In this document: positions 35,260 through 44,729 of the stretch, piece by piece
Layout of the letters: each line of letters opens with the position of its first letter
Position numbering within the stretch: the first letter of the stretch is position 1
Source: Brucella grignonensis
Lineage (GTDB): Bacteria; Pseudomonadota; Alphaproteobacteria; Rhizobiales; Rhizobiaceae
Direction of reading: 5' to 3'
DNA: 64,000 bases
Assembly: GCF_002252505.1 (NCBI RefSeq)
Contig: NZ_NNRL01000147.1
Span: 99,829-163,828 of the forward strand
Translations under genes and position numbers: made by a program
Notes under the pieces: model-generated
What the model was told of the DNA's origin: nothing
Database searches by the model: none
What the model saw: only the letters and a program-made list of their open reading frames with translations

Positions 35260-36342
35260 TCACACCTTCCCTGCTGAGCGGCCCGCTACAAAGCGGATGC
35301 GATAATGGATGAGTGTGTCGCAGGCGAGCACGAAGAACAGGATCATGCCCTGAAACACGCGGGCCGATTTTTCCGATATGCCGATGGCAACCTGTGCGGC
35401 CTCGCCGCCCAGATAAGACAGCGCAAGCACAAAACCTGCCGCTATGGCCCCAAGTGGATTAAGACGGCCAAGAAAGGCAACGATGATCGCCGTAAAACCG
35501 TAGCCGGGTGAAATGACGGGACGAAGCTGACCAATGGCGCCCGATGTTTCCGCAATACCGGCGAGACCCGCAAGCGCACCTGAAACAGCGAAGACAAAGA
35601 AAACCAGCTTGCCGGAACTGAAACCAGCAAACCGCCCTGCCCTTGGGCTTTGCCCGATGACCTTGACCTCGAAACCCTTGAGCGTTTTGGCCAGAAGGAA
35701 CCAGACAGCAATAGCGGCAATGATTGCAAAGATGAAGCCCCAATGGGCACGACCCGATGCGCTCCAGATTTCCGGCAATACTGCACTCGGATTGAACTGG
35801 CGTGTTTCCGGAAAATTATAGCCTTCAGGATTGCGCCATGGTCCACGCACCAGCCAGTCAAGGAACAGCTGCGCGACATAGACCAGCATAAGGCTCGTCA
35901 GAATTTCATTGGTGTTGAAACGAACCTTGAGCAGCGCCGGAATGGACGCATAGGCGGCACCACCTGCCATGCCCATCAGCATCATCAGCGGCAAAACGAT
36001 CCAGAGCTGCAATTCAGGAAACATGACCGGCAAAATGGAGCCGGTTATCGCACCGATGATGAACTGACCTTCGGCACCAATATTCCAGTTGTTTGAAAGG
36101 AAACAAACGCAGAGGCCTACTGCAATCAGGATAAGCGGCGTCGCCTTGACCAGCAACTCATGCCACGACCAAACATCAAGCAACGGCTCGACGAAAAAGA
36201 CGTAAAGCGCCTGAAACGGGTCTTTGCCCATCAGTGCAAAAGCGAGGCCACCAAAAACCATCGTAAGCGCCAGCGCCAACAAAGGTGAAACTGCACTGAA
36301 GATTTTTGAAGGCTGAGGCCGTTTGACAAGTTCTATCCGCAT
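35260..36342 (-). CDS. ABC transporter permease (NupP/YufP-like)
   Basis: A 360-aa permease of the same family. LVKATPLILIAVGLCVCFLSNNWNIGAEGQF is the group's signature (in pieces: ATPLILIAVGL, NWNIGAEGQF), and VIGQSPRAGRFAGFSSGK forms the cytosolic coupling loop. Its ATG shares the A of the ATPase stop (TAATG), so it is translationally coupled to the ATPase. Confidence 0.92.
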   Translation of the reverse strand: MRIELVKRPQPSKIFSAVSPLLALALTMVFGGLAFALMGKDPFQALYVFFVEPLLDVWSWHELLVKATPLILIAVGLCVCFLSNNWNIGAEGQFIIGAITGSILPVMFPELQLWIVLPLMMLMGMAGGAAYASIPALLKVRFNTNEILTSLMLVYVAQLFLDWLVRGPWRNPEGYNFPETRQFNPSAVLPEIWSASGRAHWGFIFAIIAAIAVWFLLAKTLKGFEVKVIGQSPRAGRFAGFSSGKLVFFVFAVSGALAGLAGIAETSGAIGQLRPVISPGYGFTAIIVAFLGRLNPLGAIAAGFVLALSYLGGEAAQVAIGISEKSARVFQGMILFFVLACDTLIHYRIRFVAGRSAGKV

Positions 36343-37907
36343 TATGCTGCCCCTGCCTGATCCGTGCCAGATACACCGCCCATGAGAAGGCCGATCTTTT
36401 CCAGCGTCACTTCGGCGATAGGCATGGGATCAGAAAGCGCACCATGGTTCATGACAGCAATACGATCGCTGATTTCAAGCAGTTCATCGAGGTCCTGACT
36501 AATGACGAGAACGGCAGAGCCGGAACGCGCCAGATCGAGCAGTGCCTGACGGATATGCGCCGCAGCGCCTGCATCCACGCCCCATGTAGGTTGGTTCACA
36601 ACCATGACAGTCGGAGAGCGATCGAGTTCACGACCAATAATGAATTTCTGAAGATTACCGCCAGACAATGCAGAGGCTGGCGGGTTTTCAGCGCTTTTGC
36701 GCACATCCATCGTTTCAATAATCCGCTTTGCAGCGGAACACAGAGCGCTTTCCGCAATCAGCTTCAGTTTGCCACCGCGCAAAAACGCTTTCGCATCAGT
36801 CTTATAACGCGACAGGAAGAGATTATCCGTCAATGGCAAGGATGGTACTGCACCGTGGCCAAGTCGTTCTTCGGGCACGAAGGCTGCGCCCATCAATCGT
36901 CTTTCACTGATTCCGAGCCTGCCTGCATCCTTGCCGCGAATGCGTACAGCAGACGCTGACGATTGAAGGACTTCGCCGGACACAGCTTCAAAAAACTCGC
37001 CCTGCCCGTTGCCCGCCACACCCGCAATACCGACAACTTCACCCGCTTTTACCGAAAGCGAGATATTGTTGAGAGCGGTCGAAAACGGGCCGCGCGGTGC
37101 CTGAGACAGGTTGTTTATTTCAAACAGTGGCGTGACCGCGGTTTCAGTAACGTCAATCGGCTGGCGCGCTACGACCTTAATATCATTGCCAACCATCATG
37201 CGTGCGAGCGACGCCGCAGTTTGTTCTCGTGGATCGCAGTGTGCGACCACCTTACCATGACGAAGCACGGTCGCGCGGTCGCAAAGCCGCTTCACCTCTT
37301 CAAGGCGATGGCTGATATAAAGGATCGACTTGCCTTCTGATTTCAGGCGCTCCAGCGTCTCGAATAGCCGATCAGCTTCCTGCGGTGTCAGCACCGAGGT
37401 CGGTTCATCGAGAATGATCAGATCCGGCTCTTGGAGAAGACAGCGCACAATCTCGATACGCTGACGCTCGCCCACCGAAAGATCGCCAACATGCGCCTGC
37501 GGATCAATCGGCAGACCATAGGCATTGCCGATTTCGCGCGCACGTTTCGCCACTTCCGGGAGCGGCAGTGAACCATCAAGAGACAGGGCGATATTCTCGG
37601 CAGCAGTCAGCGAGTCAAACAGGGAGAAATGCTGGAAAACCATACCGATGCCCAGCTTTCTTGCCGTACCGGGCTGGGCAATGGTGACGCGCTCACCTTT
37701 CCAGACGATTTCGCCTTCCAGCGGCTGCAACGCGCCGAATAGCATTTTAACGAAGGTGGATTTCCCAGCACCATTTTCGCCCAGAAGTGCGTGGATTTCC
37801 CCCTCTGCAATGACGAGATCTACCGCGTCGCAGGCTCTAAGTTGACCAAATACTTTGGTGAGCCGGCGGACATCTAGAAGAGGCCGGTCGGATGAAGACG
37901 CTGACAT
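36342..37907 (-). CDS. Duplicated ABC ATPase (NupO/YufO-like)
   Basis: A 521-aa protein with two ATPase domains. Domain 1 has Walker A GENGAGKST, signature LSVGERQRIEI and Walker B LIILDEPTS. Domain 2 has a degenerate Walker A (GVAGNGQGEF), signature LSGGNLQKFIIGRE and WGVDAGAAAHIRQ in place of a canonical Walker B, as in sugar/nucleoside importers (RbsA-like). First gene of the operon; guanosine-type nucleosides are the usual cargo of close relatives. Confidence 0.93.
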   Translation of the reverse strand: MSASSSDRPLLDVRRLTKVFGQLRACDAVDLVIAEGEIHALLGENGAGKSTFVKMLFGALQPLEGEIVWKGERVTIAQPGTARKLGIGMVFQHFSLFDSLTAAENIALSLDGSLPLPEVAKRAREIGNAYGLPIDPQAHVGDLSVGERQRIEIVRCLLQEPDLIILDEPTSVLTPQEADRLFETLERLKSEGKSILYISHRLEEVKRLCDRATVLRHGKVVAHCDPREQTAASLARMMVGNDIKVVARQPIDVTETAVTPLFEINNLSQAPRGPFSTALNNISLSVKAGEVVGIAGVAGNGQGEFFEAVSGEVLQSSASAVRIRGKDAGRLGISERRLMGAAFVPEERLGHGAVPSLPLTDNLFLSRYKTDAKAFLRGGKLKLIAESALCSAAKRIIETMDVRKSAENPPASALSGGNLQKFIIGRELDRSPTVMVVNQPTWGVDAGAAAHIRQALLDLARSGSAVLVISQDLDELLEISDRIAVMNHGALSDPMPIAEVTLEKIGLLMGGVSGTDQAGAA

Positions 37908-37964
37908 TGTTCCCCGAGCTTATTTTTTTACGACCTTATCCAGCAAGACCTCAATTGAAAAGCC

Positions 37965-38000
37965 AAAAAGAAAACGGCGGTGGACATATGCACACCGCCG
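37965..38000 (-). terminator. Intrinsic terminator of pcs-qor
   Basis: Read on the minus strand: CGGCGGTG-N10-CACCGCCG followed by TTTTCTTTTT, 27 nt after the oxidoreductase stop. Confidence 0.9.
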
Positions 38001-38027
38001 ATACTCCAAAGCTGAATTTGATACCCA

Positions 38028-39002
38028 TTATGGGAGCAGGATGCTCGCCCCGGTCGTCTTGCGCGCTTCCAGATCTTCGTGCGCTTTGCGCACATCTTTG
38101 AGCGCATAAGACTGTTTGATTTCAATCTTGACTGCGCCGCTTGCCACAACGTCAAAGAGATCGTTTGCGGTTCTCTCCAGATCGGGGCGCTTCGCCACGT
38201 AGTTGAACAATGTAGGGCGGGTCGCAAAAAGCGATCCCTTCTGCGCAAGAATATTCAGATCGAACGGCGGGATTGCTCCGGAAGACTGGCCGAAACACGC
38301 GAACATGCCAAGCGGCTTCAACACATCAAGCGAACCCATATAGGTGTCACGGCCAACCGAGTCATAGACAACATCCACGCCTTCGCCGCCGGTCAGTTCC
38401 TTGACACGCTCGACAAAATTTTCCGTACGATAGTTGATGACATGGTCATAGCCGTGCGCCTTGGCTAGCGCGATCTTGTCTTCTGAACCCGCCGTTCCGA
38501 TGACGGTTGCACCAAGATGCTTGGCCCATTGACCTGCAATAAGGCCAACGCCGCCGGCCGCCGCGTGAAAGAGGATCGTGTTGCCGGGTTTAACAACAAA
38601 GGTCTGACGCAGCAGATATTGCGCCGTCATCCCCTTGAGCATCATCGCAGCAGCCGATTTCAGCTCAATCGTTTCCGGCACTATCAATAGACGATTAGCA
38701 GGCAGGATACGCTCATCGGCATATGAACCCGGTGTCGCAGCATAGGCAACGCGATCACCGACCTTGATGTCATCGACGCCAGAACCAACAGCAACGACAA
38801 TACCTGCGCCTTCATTGCCGGGGATGAACGGCATCTGTGCCGCCTTGTAAAGCCCGGTGCGGAAATAGACATCGATGAAGTTCAGGCCAATCGCCTCGTG
38901 GCGCACCTTCACCTCACCCGGACCTGGCTCACCAATTTCAATCTGTTCATATTGCAGGACGTCAGGGCCACCCGTCTGATGGACACGAATTGCATTGATC
39001 AT
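38028..39002 (-). CDS. NADPH:quinone oxidoreductase (QOR/zeta-crystallin type)
   Basis: A 324-aa zinc-free MDR enzyme. IRVHQTGGPDVLQYEQIEIG and LNFIDVYFRTGLYKAAQMPF (QOR hallmark) open the catalytic domain. HAAAGGVGLIAGQWAKHLG provides the NADPH loop. Zinc ligands are absent, as expected for quinone reductases. The start overlaps the pcs stop by 4 nt, so it is the second gene of a pcs-qor operon. Confidence 0.93.
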   Translation of the reverse strand: MINAIRVHQTGGPDVLQYEQIEIGEPGPGEVKVRHEAIGLNFIDVYFRTGLYKAAQMPFIPGNEGAGIVVAVGSGVDDIKVGDRVAYAATPGSYADERILPANRLLIVPETIELKSAAAMMLKGMTAQYLLRQTFVVKPGNTILFHAAAGGVGLIAGQWAKHLGATVIGTAGSEDKIALAKAHGYDHVINYRTENFVERVKELTGGEGVDVVYDSVGRDTYMGSLDVLKPLGMFACFGQSSGAIPPFDLNILAQKGSLFATRPTLFNYVAKRPDLERTANDLFDVVASGAVKIEIKQSYALKDVRKAHEDLEARKTTGASILLP

Positions 39003-39805
39003 GATGCTTCTCCAGTCGTTGTCTTCTTGGTGTCCTCAGCAGCAATCACCGCAGCCGTCCGACCAAGATTGGGGAAGAATTGCATGATCGCACCGATGAA
39101 GTAGATATAAAGCCCTGTCACAGTGATACCAACACGCACCCAGAGCGGTGCATCCAGCGTGTAATACAAGCCTGCCGCACCGAAAGCGCACCACAGCAGG
39201 AAGACAGTCAGGTTCAATGGACGCAGACGCACCACGCGCACAGGATGCAGGAAACTGATCGGCAGGAAAGAGAGGATCGCTGAAGCAACGACGATGGCGA
39301 AAGCTTCCCACTCACCGGGTCTGACGATGAAGAGCGTGAACACCACCATATTCCAGACAACCGGAAACCCCTTAAAGAAATTCTCTTTCGTCTTCATTCC
39401 CGTGTCAGCGTAGTAAATAGCGCTCGAAACCACGATGATTGCGCCAGATAGAAAGGACAGGTTCGTCCCCATAAAACCGCTTTGATAAAGAGCGAAGGCC
39501 GGTATCAAAACGTAGGTCACATAGTCGATGATATTGTCGAGCAACTCGCCGGACCAGTTGGGCAGCACATATTTGACTTCGAGCTTGCGCGCGATTGGAC
39601 CATCGATACCATCGACGAACAGAGCCAAACCCAACCACCACCACATCGCTGTGTAGCGACCATCGCTCGCCGCAACGATCGACAGAAACGCAAGAAACGA
39701 GCCTGATGCCGTGAGAAGATGAACAGAAAATGCCTTTGCCTGCGGCGCTGTCACTTTCTTGGCTTTGAGTTTTCCGGTCAGTCTGGTTTTCACGCCGTTC
39801 GCCAT
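38999..39805 (-). CDS. pcs: Phosphatidylcholine synthase
   Basis: A 268-aa CDP-alcohol phosphotransferase family member with eight membrane helices. The motif D-G-x2-A-R-x8-G-x3-D-x3-D is met in DGIDGPIARKLEVKYVLPNW and GELLDNIIDYV. Pcs joins choline to CDP-diacylglycerol in one step, making phosphatidylcholine in Brucella and rhizobia from host choline. The SFLPISFLHPVRVVRLRPLN region is typical of Pcs. Confidence 0.94.
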   Translation of the reverse strand: MANGVKTRLTGKLKAKKVTAPQAKAFSVHLLTASGSFLAFLSIVAASDGRYTAMWWWLGLALFVDGIDGPIARKLEVKYVLPNWSGELLDNIIDYVTYVLIPAFALYQSGFMGTNLSFLSGAIIVVSSAIYYADTGMKTKENFFKGFPVVWNMVVFTLFIVRPGEWEAFAIVVASAILSFLPISFLHPVRVVRLRPLNLTVFLLWCAFGAAGLYYTLDAPLWVRVGITVTGLYIYFIGAIMQFFPNLGRTAAVIAAEDTKKTTTGEAS

Positions 39806-40093
39806 TTCTGTTGAAGGCCGCCCTCAATCTTCCAGCGTTCATTCTGCCGGGTGCGGGTCAGCCAATATGACTCTAAGGCTCTGAGCCAAAAAGTCGTGAT
39901 CTTGCATAAAGCTTTCCCCGAATAAGGCGAAAAGAGCAAGTAAGTCATGAGACAAAACCGCCCTCATTCCACCAAAGATTAGGTTTTAATTAACGCAACA
40001 TTGGCCTTTTCGACCTATTTGCGTTTAAGTGCGGCTAAATCAAAACGAACAAGAATCGCTTTCGGCCAGCATTTTGGCGAAGGATAGAATACG

Positions 40094-41335
40094 ATGAATG
40101 ACGTGGTCGTCGACAAGCCCCTCACCGAGATCGTCATCAGTGGCGGTGGACCAGCCGGGATGATGGCGGCACTTGCATTGAGCGCGAAAGGCTATCGGAC
40201 AGCGTTGCTTGGCCCTGAAACCGACAGAGGCGACCGTCGCACAACCGCACTCATGATGCCTGCAATTCGCTTTCTCGAAGAGATTGGCGTTTGGGACGAT
40301 ATTGCCCTCGAAGCAGCACCTCTCGCCTCTATGCGCATTGTTGATGCAACCCATCGCCTCATCCGCAGTCCGGCGGTTACATTTCGCGCTGGCGAGATTG
40401 ATGAGGTGGCTTTCGGCTACAACATTCCAAACGCGGCACTCAATCAGAAGCTTGCGGAAGCGGTTGAGAAGAACAGCGCGATTGAGCGCATCACGCTTCC
40501 GGCCATCGAATATCGTAACAACGACGATCACGTAACGATCACGCTCAAAGGCGGCGATACGCTCCACACCCGTCTTGTTGTTGCTGCCGATGGCCGCAAC
40601 TCAGCCGCACGCGAAGCTGCAGGCATTCGCACGCGCCGCTGGAGCTATCCGCAGACAGCTGTCGTGCTGTCGTTCAGCCATACGGTCGATCATGAAAATA
40701 TCTCGACCGAGTTTCATACCGAAGAAGGGCCGTTCACACAGGTTCCGCTCAAGGGCAAGCGTTCCAGCCTTGTCTGGGTGGTTAATCCAGGACGTGCAGA
40801 AACGCTGCTCGCACTTGACGATGAAACGCTTGGTCAACGCATCGAAGAAATGATGCAGTCCATGCTCGGTAAGGTCACTCTGGACATCCGTCCACAGGCA
40901 TGGCCTCTGTCTGGTCTGGTTCCGCATGCTTTTGCTGCCAAGCGCACGGTGCTGATCGGCGAAGCAGCTCACGTGTTTCCACCCATCGGTGCGCAGGGCC
41001 TTAATCTTGGGACACGCGATGTGGAAACGCTTGTGAAGGCCATTGCGAATGATCCATCGGATCCGGGTTCGGATCGTGTTACGCGCGCTTATGATCGCGG
41101 CCGCCGCCCAGATATTCTGGCGCGCACGGGATCTGTTGATGCGCTGAACCGGTCGCTACTGTCACCAATGCTACCAGCACAGATTGCACGCGGCGTGGGC
41201 CTTGAAATGCTGCGTTCCTTCGCACCGCTCAGAGCGTTCTTCATGCGCGAGGGTCTACGTCCCGGCAGTGGTTTTTCCCAATTTATGCCCAAGCTCCCAA
41301 GCCTGATCGAACGCGGGAAAACCTCGGAAAAATAA
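40094..41335 (+). CDS. UbiH/UbiF-family FAD monooxygenase
   Basis: A 413-aa class A flavin hydroxylase. VISGGGPAGMMAALALSAKG is the FAD dinucleotide loop, VVAADGRNSAAR the DG region, and LIGEAAHVFPPIGAQGLNLG the second FAD motif, with Glu replacing the usual Asp of GDAAH. The family hydroxylates the ubiquinone ring; alphaproteobacteria often carry broad-specificity versions (UbiL/UbiM types). It is preceded by a 288-bp gap that should hold its promoter. Confidence 0.9.
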   Translation: MNDVVVDKPLTEIVISGGGPAGMMAALALSAKGYRTALLGPETDRGDRRTTALMMPAIRFLEEIGVWDDIALEAAPLASMRIVDATHRLIRSPAVTFRAGEIDEVAFGYNIPNAALNQKLAEAVEKNSAIERITLPAIEYRNNDDHVTITLKGGDTLHTRLVVAADGRNSAAREAAGIRTRRWSYPQTAVVLSFSHTVDHENISTEFHTEEGPFTQVPLKGKRSSLVWVVNPGRAETLLALDDETLGQRIEEMMQSMLGKVTLDIRPQAWPLSGLVPHAFAAKRTVLIGEAAHVFPPIGAQGLNLGTRDVETLVKAIANDPSDPGSDRVTRAYDRGRRPDILARTGSVDALNRSLLSPMLPAQIARGVGLEMLRSFAPLRAFFMREGLRPGSGFSQFMPKLPSLIERGKTSEK

Positions 41336-41408
41336 TAAAACACCCCAATAATCGACCCTGAAACCTCCCGCAGCTTTATTTCGGCGCGCGGTGAACTACA
41401 TATGTCTT

Positions 41409-41744
41409 ATGAGTATGGCACAGATAAAACACGCTAAGTTTCAGATCGGACAGGTGGTCAAGCATCGACTGTTTCCCTTCCGCGGGATCATTTTCGACGT
41501 CGATCCGGAATTCGCCAACACGGAAGAATGGTATGAATCCATTCCCGAAGAAGGGCGTCCGCGTCGCGATCAGCCATTCTACCATTTGCTGGCTGAGAAT
41601 TCAGAGTCGGAATATGTGGCTTATGTCTCGGAACAGAACCTTGTTCCCGATCTCAGCGACGAACCACTTCGCCATCCACAGCTCAACGATATGTTTGAGC
41701 GTCTGGAGAACGGATCATATCGCGTAAAACTGCACACAAACTGA
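41409..41744 (+). CDS. hspQ: HspQ (hemimethylated-DNA-binding-like heat shock protein)
   Basis: A 111-aa protein. AKFQIGQVVKHRLFPFRGIIFDVDPEF, then DQPFYHLLAENSESEYVAYVSEQNLVPD, fits HspQ/YccV (cited in short: FQIGQVVKHRLF, YVAYVSEQNL). In enterobacteria HspQ stimulates Lon and favours degradation of unstable DnaA variants. ATG 41409 or 41415 is the likely start; upstream frames lack a ribosome site. Confidence 0.9.
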   Translation: MSMAQIKHAKFQIGQVVKHRLFPFRGIIFDVDPEFANTEEWYESIPEEGRPRRDQPFYHLLAENSESEYVAYVSEQNLVPDLSDEPLRHPQLNDMFERLENGSYRVKLHTN

Positions 41745-41778
41745 GTTTTACGGGTTCTTTCATTGAATAGTGCAACAA

Positions 41779-41804
41779 AAAAGGGCGCTTTAAAGCGCCC
41801 TTTT
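41779..41804. terminator. Bidirectional terminator
   Basis: AAAAGGGCGCTTTAAAGCGC followed by CCTTTT, a 12-bp stem with T-runs both ways, between convergent hspQ and the IalB-family gene. It resembles the terminator at 33152. Confidence 0.9.
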
Positions 41805-41826
41805 GAATTCCATGCATCAGAACAGC

Positions 41827-42447
41827 TTAGTTAGCTGCACCCTTTGCCTTGGCCTGTTCAGCCTTCATCTTTTCTTCGAATTCCTTCTGGCGCTTTGCAA
41901 CAGCGTCCTGAAGTTCCTTCTGACGTTCTTCAAGTTCAGACTGCTTCAGGCCCGGGCCGGTAAGAGCTGCCGAGAAGCCGGTCAGTGCAACTGGAATCGG
42001 ATTCTGCTTGTTCTGGTAGTTGACCGAAGTCAGAGTTACCTTGCTGCCCTTCTTGAGAGCATTGATCAGATCGTCGGAAAGCGGAGCTTCCGCAATGCAG
42101 CGATCTGGGAAGCAGATGCCGTATTCAAGTTTGGTTGGCTTGTTGTTGTCGATCTGCAAACCAACGCCAGCAGGGATCAAACGGCCAATCGGCACAGTGA
42201 CCTGAAAAATCTTGCGATTGATCTTGCCCTTGATTTCGATGAGGTTGACGGCGGTCAACAGCTGGCCGGAGTCAGCAGTGACAATGTTCTGCGTATTGCA
42301 GATATCGTTATCTTCCTGCTTCGAGCAAACCTTGAACCAGCCTTGTGGCGGCTGCTGCTGTGCGGCTGCAGGCATCGTCGCAGAGGCAAGCAGGGCGAAC
42401 GCGCCAGCAAATGCAGATGCGGCAGCGATTGTCTTCGTGCTGGTCAT
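41827..42447 (-). CDS. Invasion-associated locus B (IalB) family protein
   Basis: A 206-aa exported protein with signal TSTKTIAAASAFAGAFALLA ending near AAA. GWFKVCSKQEDNDICNTQN, GKINRKIFQVTVPIGRLIPAGVGLQIDN (in short IPAGVGLQID) and YGICFPDRCIAEAPL are IalB family traits with four cysteines for two disulfides. The C-terminus carries a long Lys/Glu/Gln-rich coiled coil that is unusual for the family. Start ATG 42447; TTG 42453 is possible. A periplasmic envelope-stability role is typical. Confidence 0.92.
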   Translation of the reverse strand: MTSTKTIAAASAFAGAFALLASATMPAAAQQQPPQGWFKVCSKQEDNDICNTQNIVTADSGQLLTAVNLIEIKGKINRKIFQVTVPIGRLIPAGVGLQIDNNKPTKLEYGICFPDRCIAEAPLSDDLINALKKGSKVTLTSVNYQNKQNPIPVALTGFSAALTGPGLKQSELEERQKELQDAVAKRQKEFEEKMKAEQAKAKGAAN

Positions 42448-42766
42448 GATCAACAGTTTCCTTCCAAGGCTTTGATCTTCCGGTCTCTGGTTTGAGTCAG
42501 CGATAGACCGTCACTGATTTGAAAATGCGGCAACAGCGTGACCTCAGGGACTTATCATCCCAATCCGAGGGCCGTGTTACAACGACTTCTCGCATGAATC
42601 CAGATGGTCGACTGCATTCAGACAGCAAAATACGCCATATTTTTTGTTTTAATCTGCACTGTCGCGCGCCAGACACGCTCTTAATCCGCACAAACGCAAG
42701 GTTCATGCTAATTTCGCCACACGAATCGATACTAAGCTCACACTTATTTACAATGGACCTATCAAG
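42448..42766. other. 319-bp divergent intergenic region
   Basis: It separates the IalB-family gene from the peptide-binding-protein gene. No gene, repeat or clear operator is visible. It must contain both promoters; the stretch after 42,620 is AT-rich. Confidence 0.5.
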
Positions 42767-44632
42767 TTGAACGGGGACGCGAGAAAGTTGACTGGATTGT
42801 TTGCTCTTTTCCGCAACACAGCTTTGGCAAGCCTGATTGGCATCTTTGCGAGCATTGCTTCAGCACAAGCGGAAAATAACGCTTCGCCCAATTATGCGCT
42901 TTCAATGCATGGCGACGTGGCCCTGCCCGCTGACTTTACGCATTTTCCTTATGCGAACCCGGATGCGCCCAAAGGCGGTGCGCTTAAAATGGGTGTGGTT
43001 GGTACATTTGATAGCCTCAATCCTTTTGTGCTCAAAAGTATGCGCACGACGGCCCGTGGTTTGTTCGGCGATCTCGACTTTGGCAATCTGCTCTATGAAA
43101 CGCTCATGCAGCGCTCACGCGACGAGCCGTTCACGCTTTATGGACTGCTTGCCGAAAAAGTTGCCGTCGATCCAGAACGCAAATGGGTGGAATTTACGCT
43201 TAACCCGAAGGCCAAATGGTCCGACGGTGAGCCTGTCACCGTGGACGATGTCATCTTCACCTATGACATTCTGACCGAGAAAGGTCGCCCACCATACAAC
43301 AATCGTATGAGCCGGATTGAAAAGATCGAGAAGACCGGTGAACGTTCGGTGCGCTTTGTCTTCAATGACAAGTCAGACCGCGAATTCCCGCTGCTGATTG
43401 CCGCAACCATGCCGGTACTTCCCAAACATGCAATTGATCCTGCGACTTTCGCCAATTCGACGCTTAAAGCGCCGGTCGGCAGCGGTCCTTATACCGTATC
43501 TGGCATACAGCCAGGCCAGCGCATCGTTTATAAACTGAACCCTGACTATTGGGGCAAGGACCTACCCGTTCGACGCGGCTTCGATAATTTCGAAACCCTG
43601 AGCATCGAATATTATCGAAACGAAACTGTCTTGTTTGAGTCCTTCAAGAAAGGACTGCTTGATGTATTTCTTGAAGGCAACCCGACACGCTGGGAAAAAT
43701 TCTATGATTTCCCGGCAGTGACACAGGGAAAGGTCATCAAAGAGAACTTCGAGAAAGGCACACCAGCAAACATGCTGGGCTTTGTCTTCAACACACGGCG
43801 TCCGGTTTTCGAGGATCGCCGGGTGAGACAGGCGCTCGGACTGCTGTTTGATTTTGAATGGGCCAATCGCAATCTCTTTGCTGATCAGTACAACCGTTTG
43901 CAAAGCTTCTGGGAAGGCTCAGAGCTGTCATCCGTTGGCAAGCCTGCAAGCGCGCGCGAACGTGAGTTGCTGCAGCCGTTCCCCAATGCCGTTCGAAAGG
44001 ACGTTCTGGACGGAACGTGGCACCCATCGACCACAGACGGGAGTGGTCATGATCGCGGACCGGCAAAGGCAGCCTACGAGCTTCTGATTGAGGCGGGTTT
44101 CTCTTTCGAGCAAGGCAAAGCGATCGATCCATCCGGCAAGCCTTTGCAATTTGAGATCATGACACGCTCAGCAGACGAGGAAAAAGTAGCGCTTGCCTAT
44201 AAGCGCAATCTCGGGCGCCTTGGTATCAACGCCGAAATTCGCAGTGCAGACGATGCACAATATCAGCAGCGCCTGCAGACCTTTGATTATGACATGATCC
44301 TTGGCGCTTTGACTGGCTCGCTATCACCGGGCAACGAACAATGGCAGCGCTGGGGCTCAGCATCGCGCGAAGCTCAGGGCAGCTTCAATTATCCCGGCGT
44401 TGCCGATCCGGCGGTGGATGCCATGATCGAAGCAATGCTTGCGGCACGCAAACGTGAGGATTTCGTCAGCGCTGTACGCGCCCTCGACCGCATTCTCATA
44501 TCCGGTGACTATTATATCCCGCTCTATTATCTGCCTTATCAGTGGGTAGCGCGCTGGGATCGGATCGGACATCCGGAAAAAACATCGCTGTATGGCTATC
44601 AGCTTCCCACATGGTGGCAGGTCGCCAAATAG
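42767..44632 (+). CDS. YejA-like oligopeptide ABC binding protein
   Basis: A 621-aa family 5 (SBP_bac_5) binding protein with a signal peptide ending near ASAQA. YALSMHGDVALPADFTHFPY and NPDAPKGGALKMGVVGTFDSLNPF match the YejA/OppA-like proteins that bind peptides, including antimicrobial ones, in Brucella. No ATG exists at the start: TTG 42767 or TTG 42788, the latter with GGGGA upstream. There are no permease or ATPase genes beside it, so it works with a transporter encoded elsewhere. Confidence 0.9.
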   Translation: MNGDARKLTGLFALFRNTALASLIGIFASIASAQAENNASPNYALSMHGDVALPADFTHFPYANPDAPKGGALKMGVVGTFDSLNPFVLKSMRTTARGLFGDLDFGNLLYETLMQRSRDEPFTLYGLLAEKVAVDPERKWVEFTLNPKAKWSDGEPVTVDDVIFTYDILTEKGRPPYNNRMSRIEKIEKTGERSVRFVFNDKSDREFPLLIAATMPVLPKHAIDPATFANSTLKAPVGSGPYTVSGIQPGQRIVYKLNPDYWGKDLPVRRGFDNFETLSIEYYRNETVLFESFKKGLLDVFLEGNPTRWEKFYDFPAVTQGKVIKENFEKGTPANMLGFVFNTRRPVFEDRRVRQALGLLFDFEWANRNLFADQYNRLQSFWEGSELSSVGKPASARERELLQPFPNAVRKDVLDGTWHPSTTDGSGHDRGPAKAAYELLIEAGFSFEQGKAIDPSGKPLQFEIMTRSADEEKVALAYKRNLGRLGINAEIRSADDAQYQQRLQTFDYDMILGALTGSLSPGNEQWQRWGSASREAQGSFNYPGVADPAVDAMIEAMLAARKREDFVSAVRALDRILISGDYYIPLYYLPYQWVARWDRIGHPEKTSLYGYQLPTWWQVAK

Positions 44633-44685
44633 CTTTAGTTGATAAGGCCGTAATTCACACTACATTTTAGAACTATAGAGATAAG

Positions 44686-44712
44686 CGAGCAGGAGAATAC
44701 GTCTCCTGCTCG
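44686..44712 (+). promoter_or_regulatory. Perfect 11-bp hairpin before the DsbA-family gene
   Basis: CGAGCAGGAGA-ATACG-TCTCCTGCTCG lies 54 nt after the yejA-like stop and ends 17 nt before ATG 44730. It could terminate the upstream gene (no T-run) or fold in the leader of the downstream gene. A TTTAGAACTATAG sequence resembling an Irr half-site precedes it. Confidence 0.6.
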
Positions 44713-44729
44713 TCGAACGGAGCACCTTT

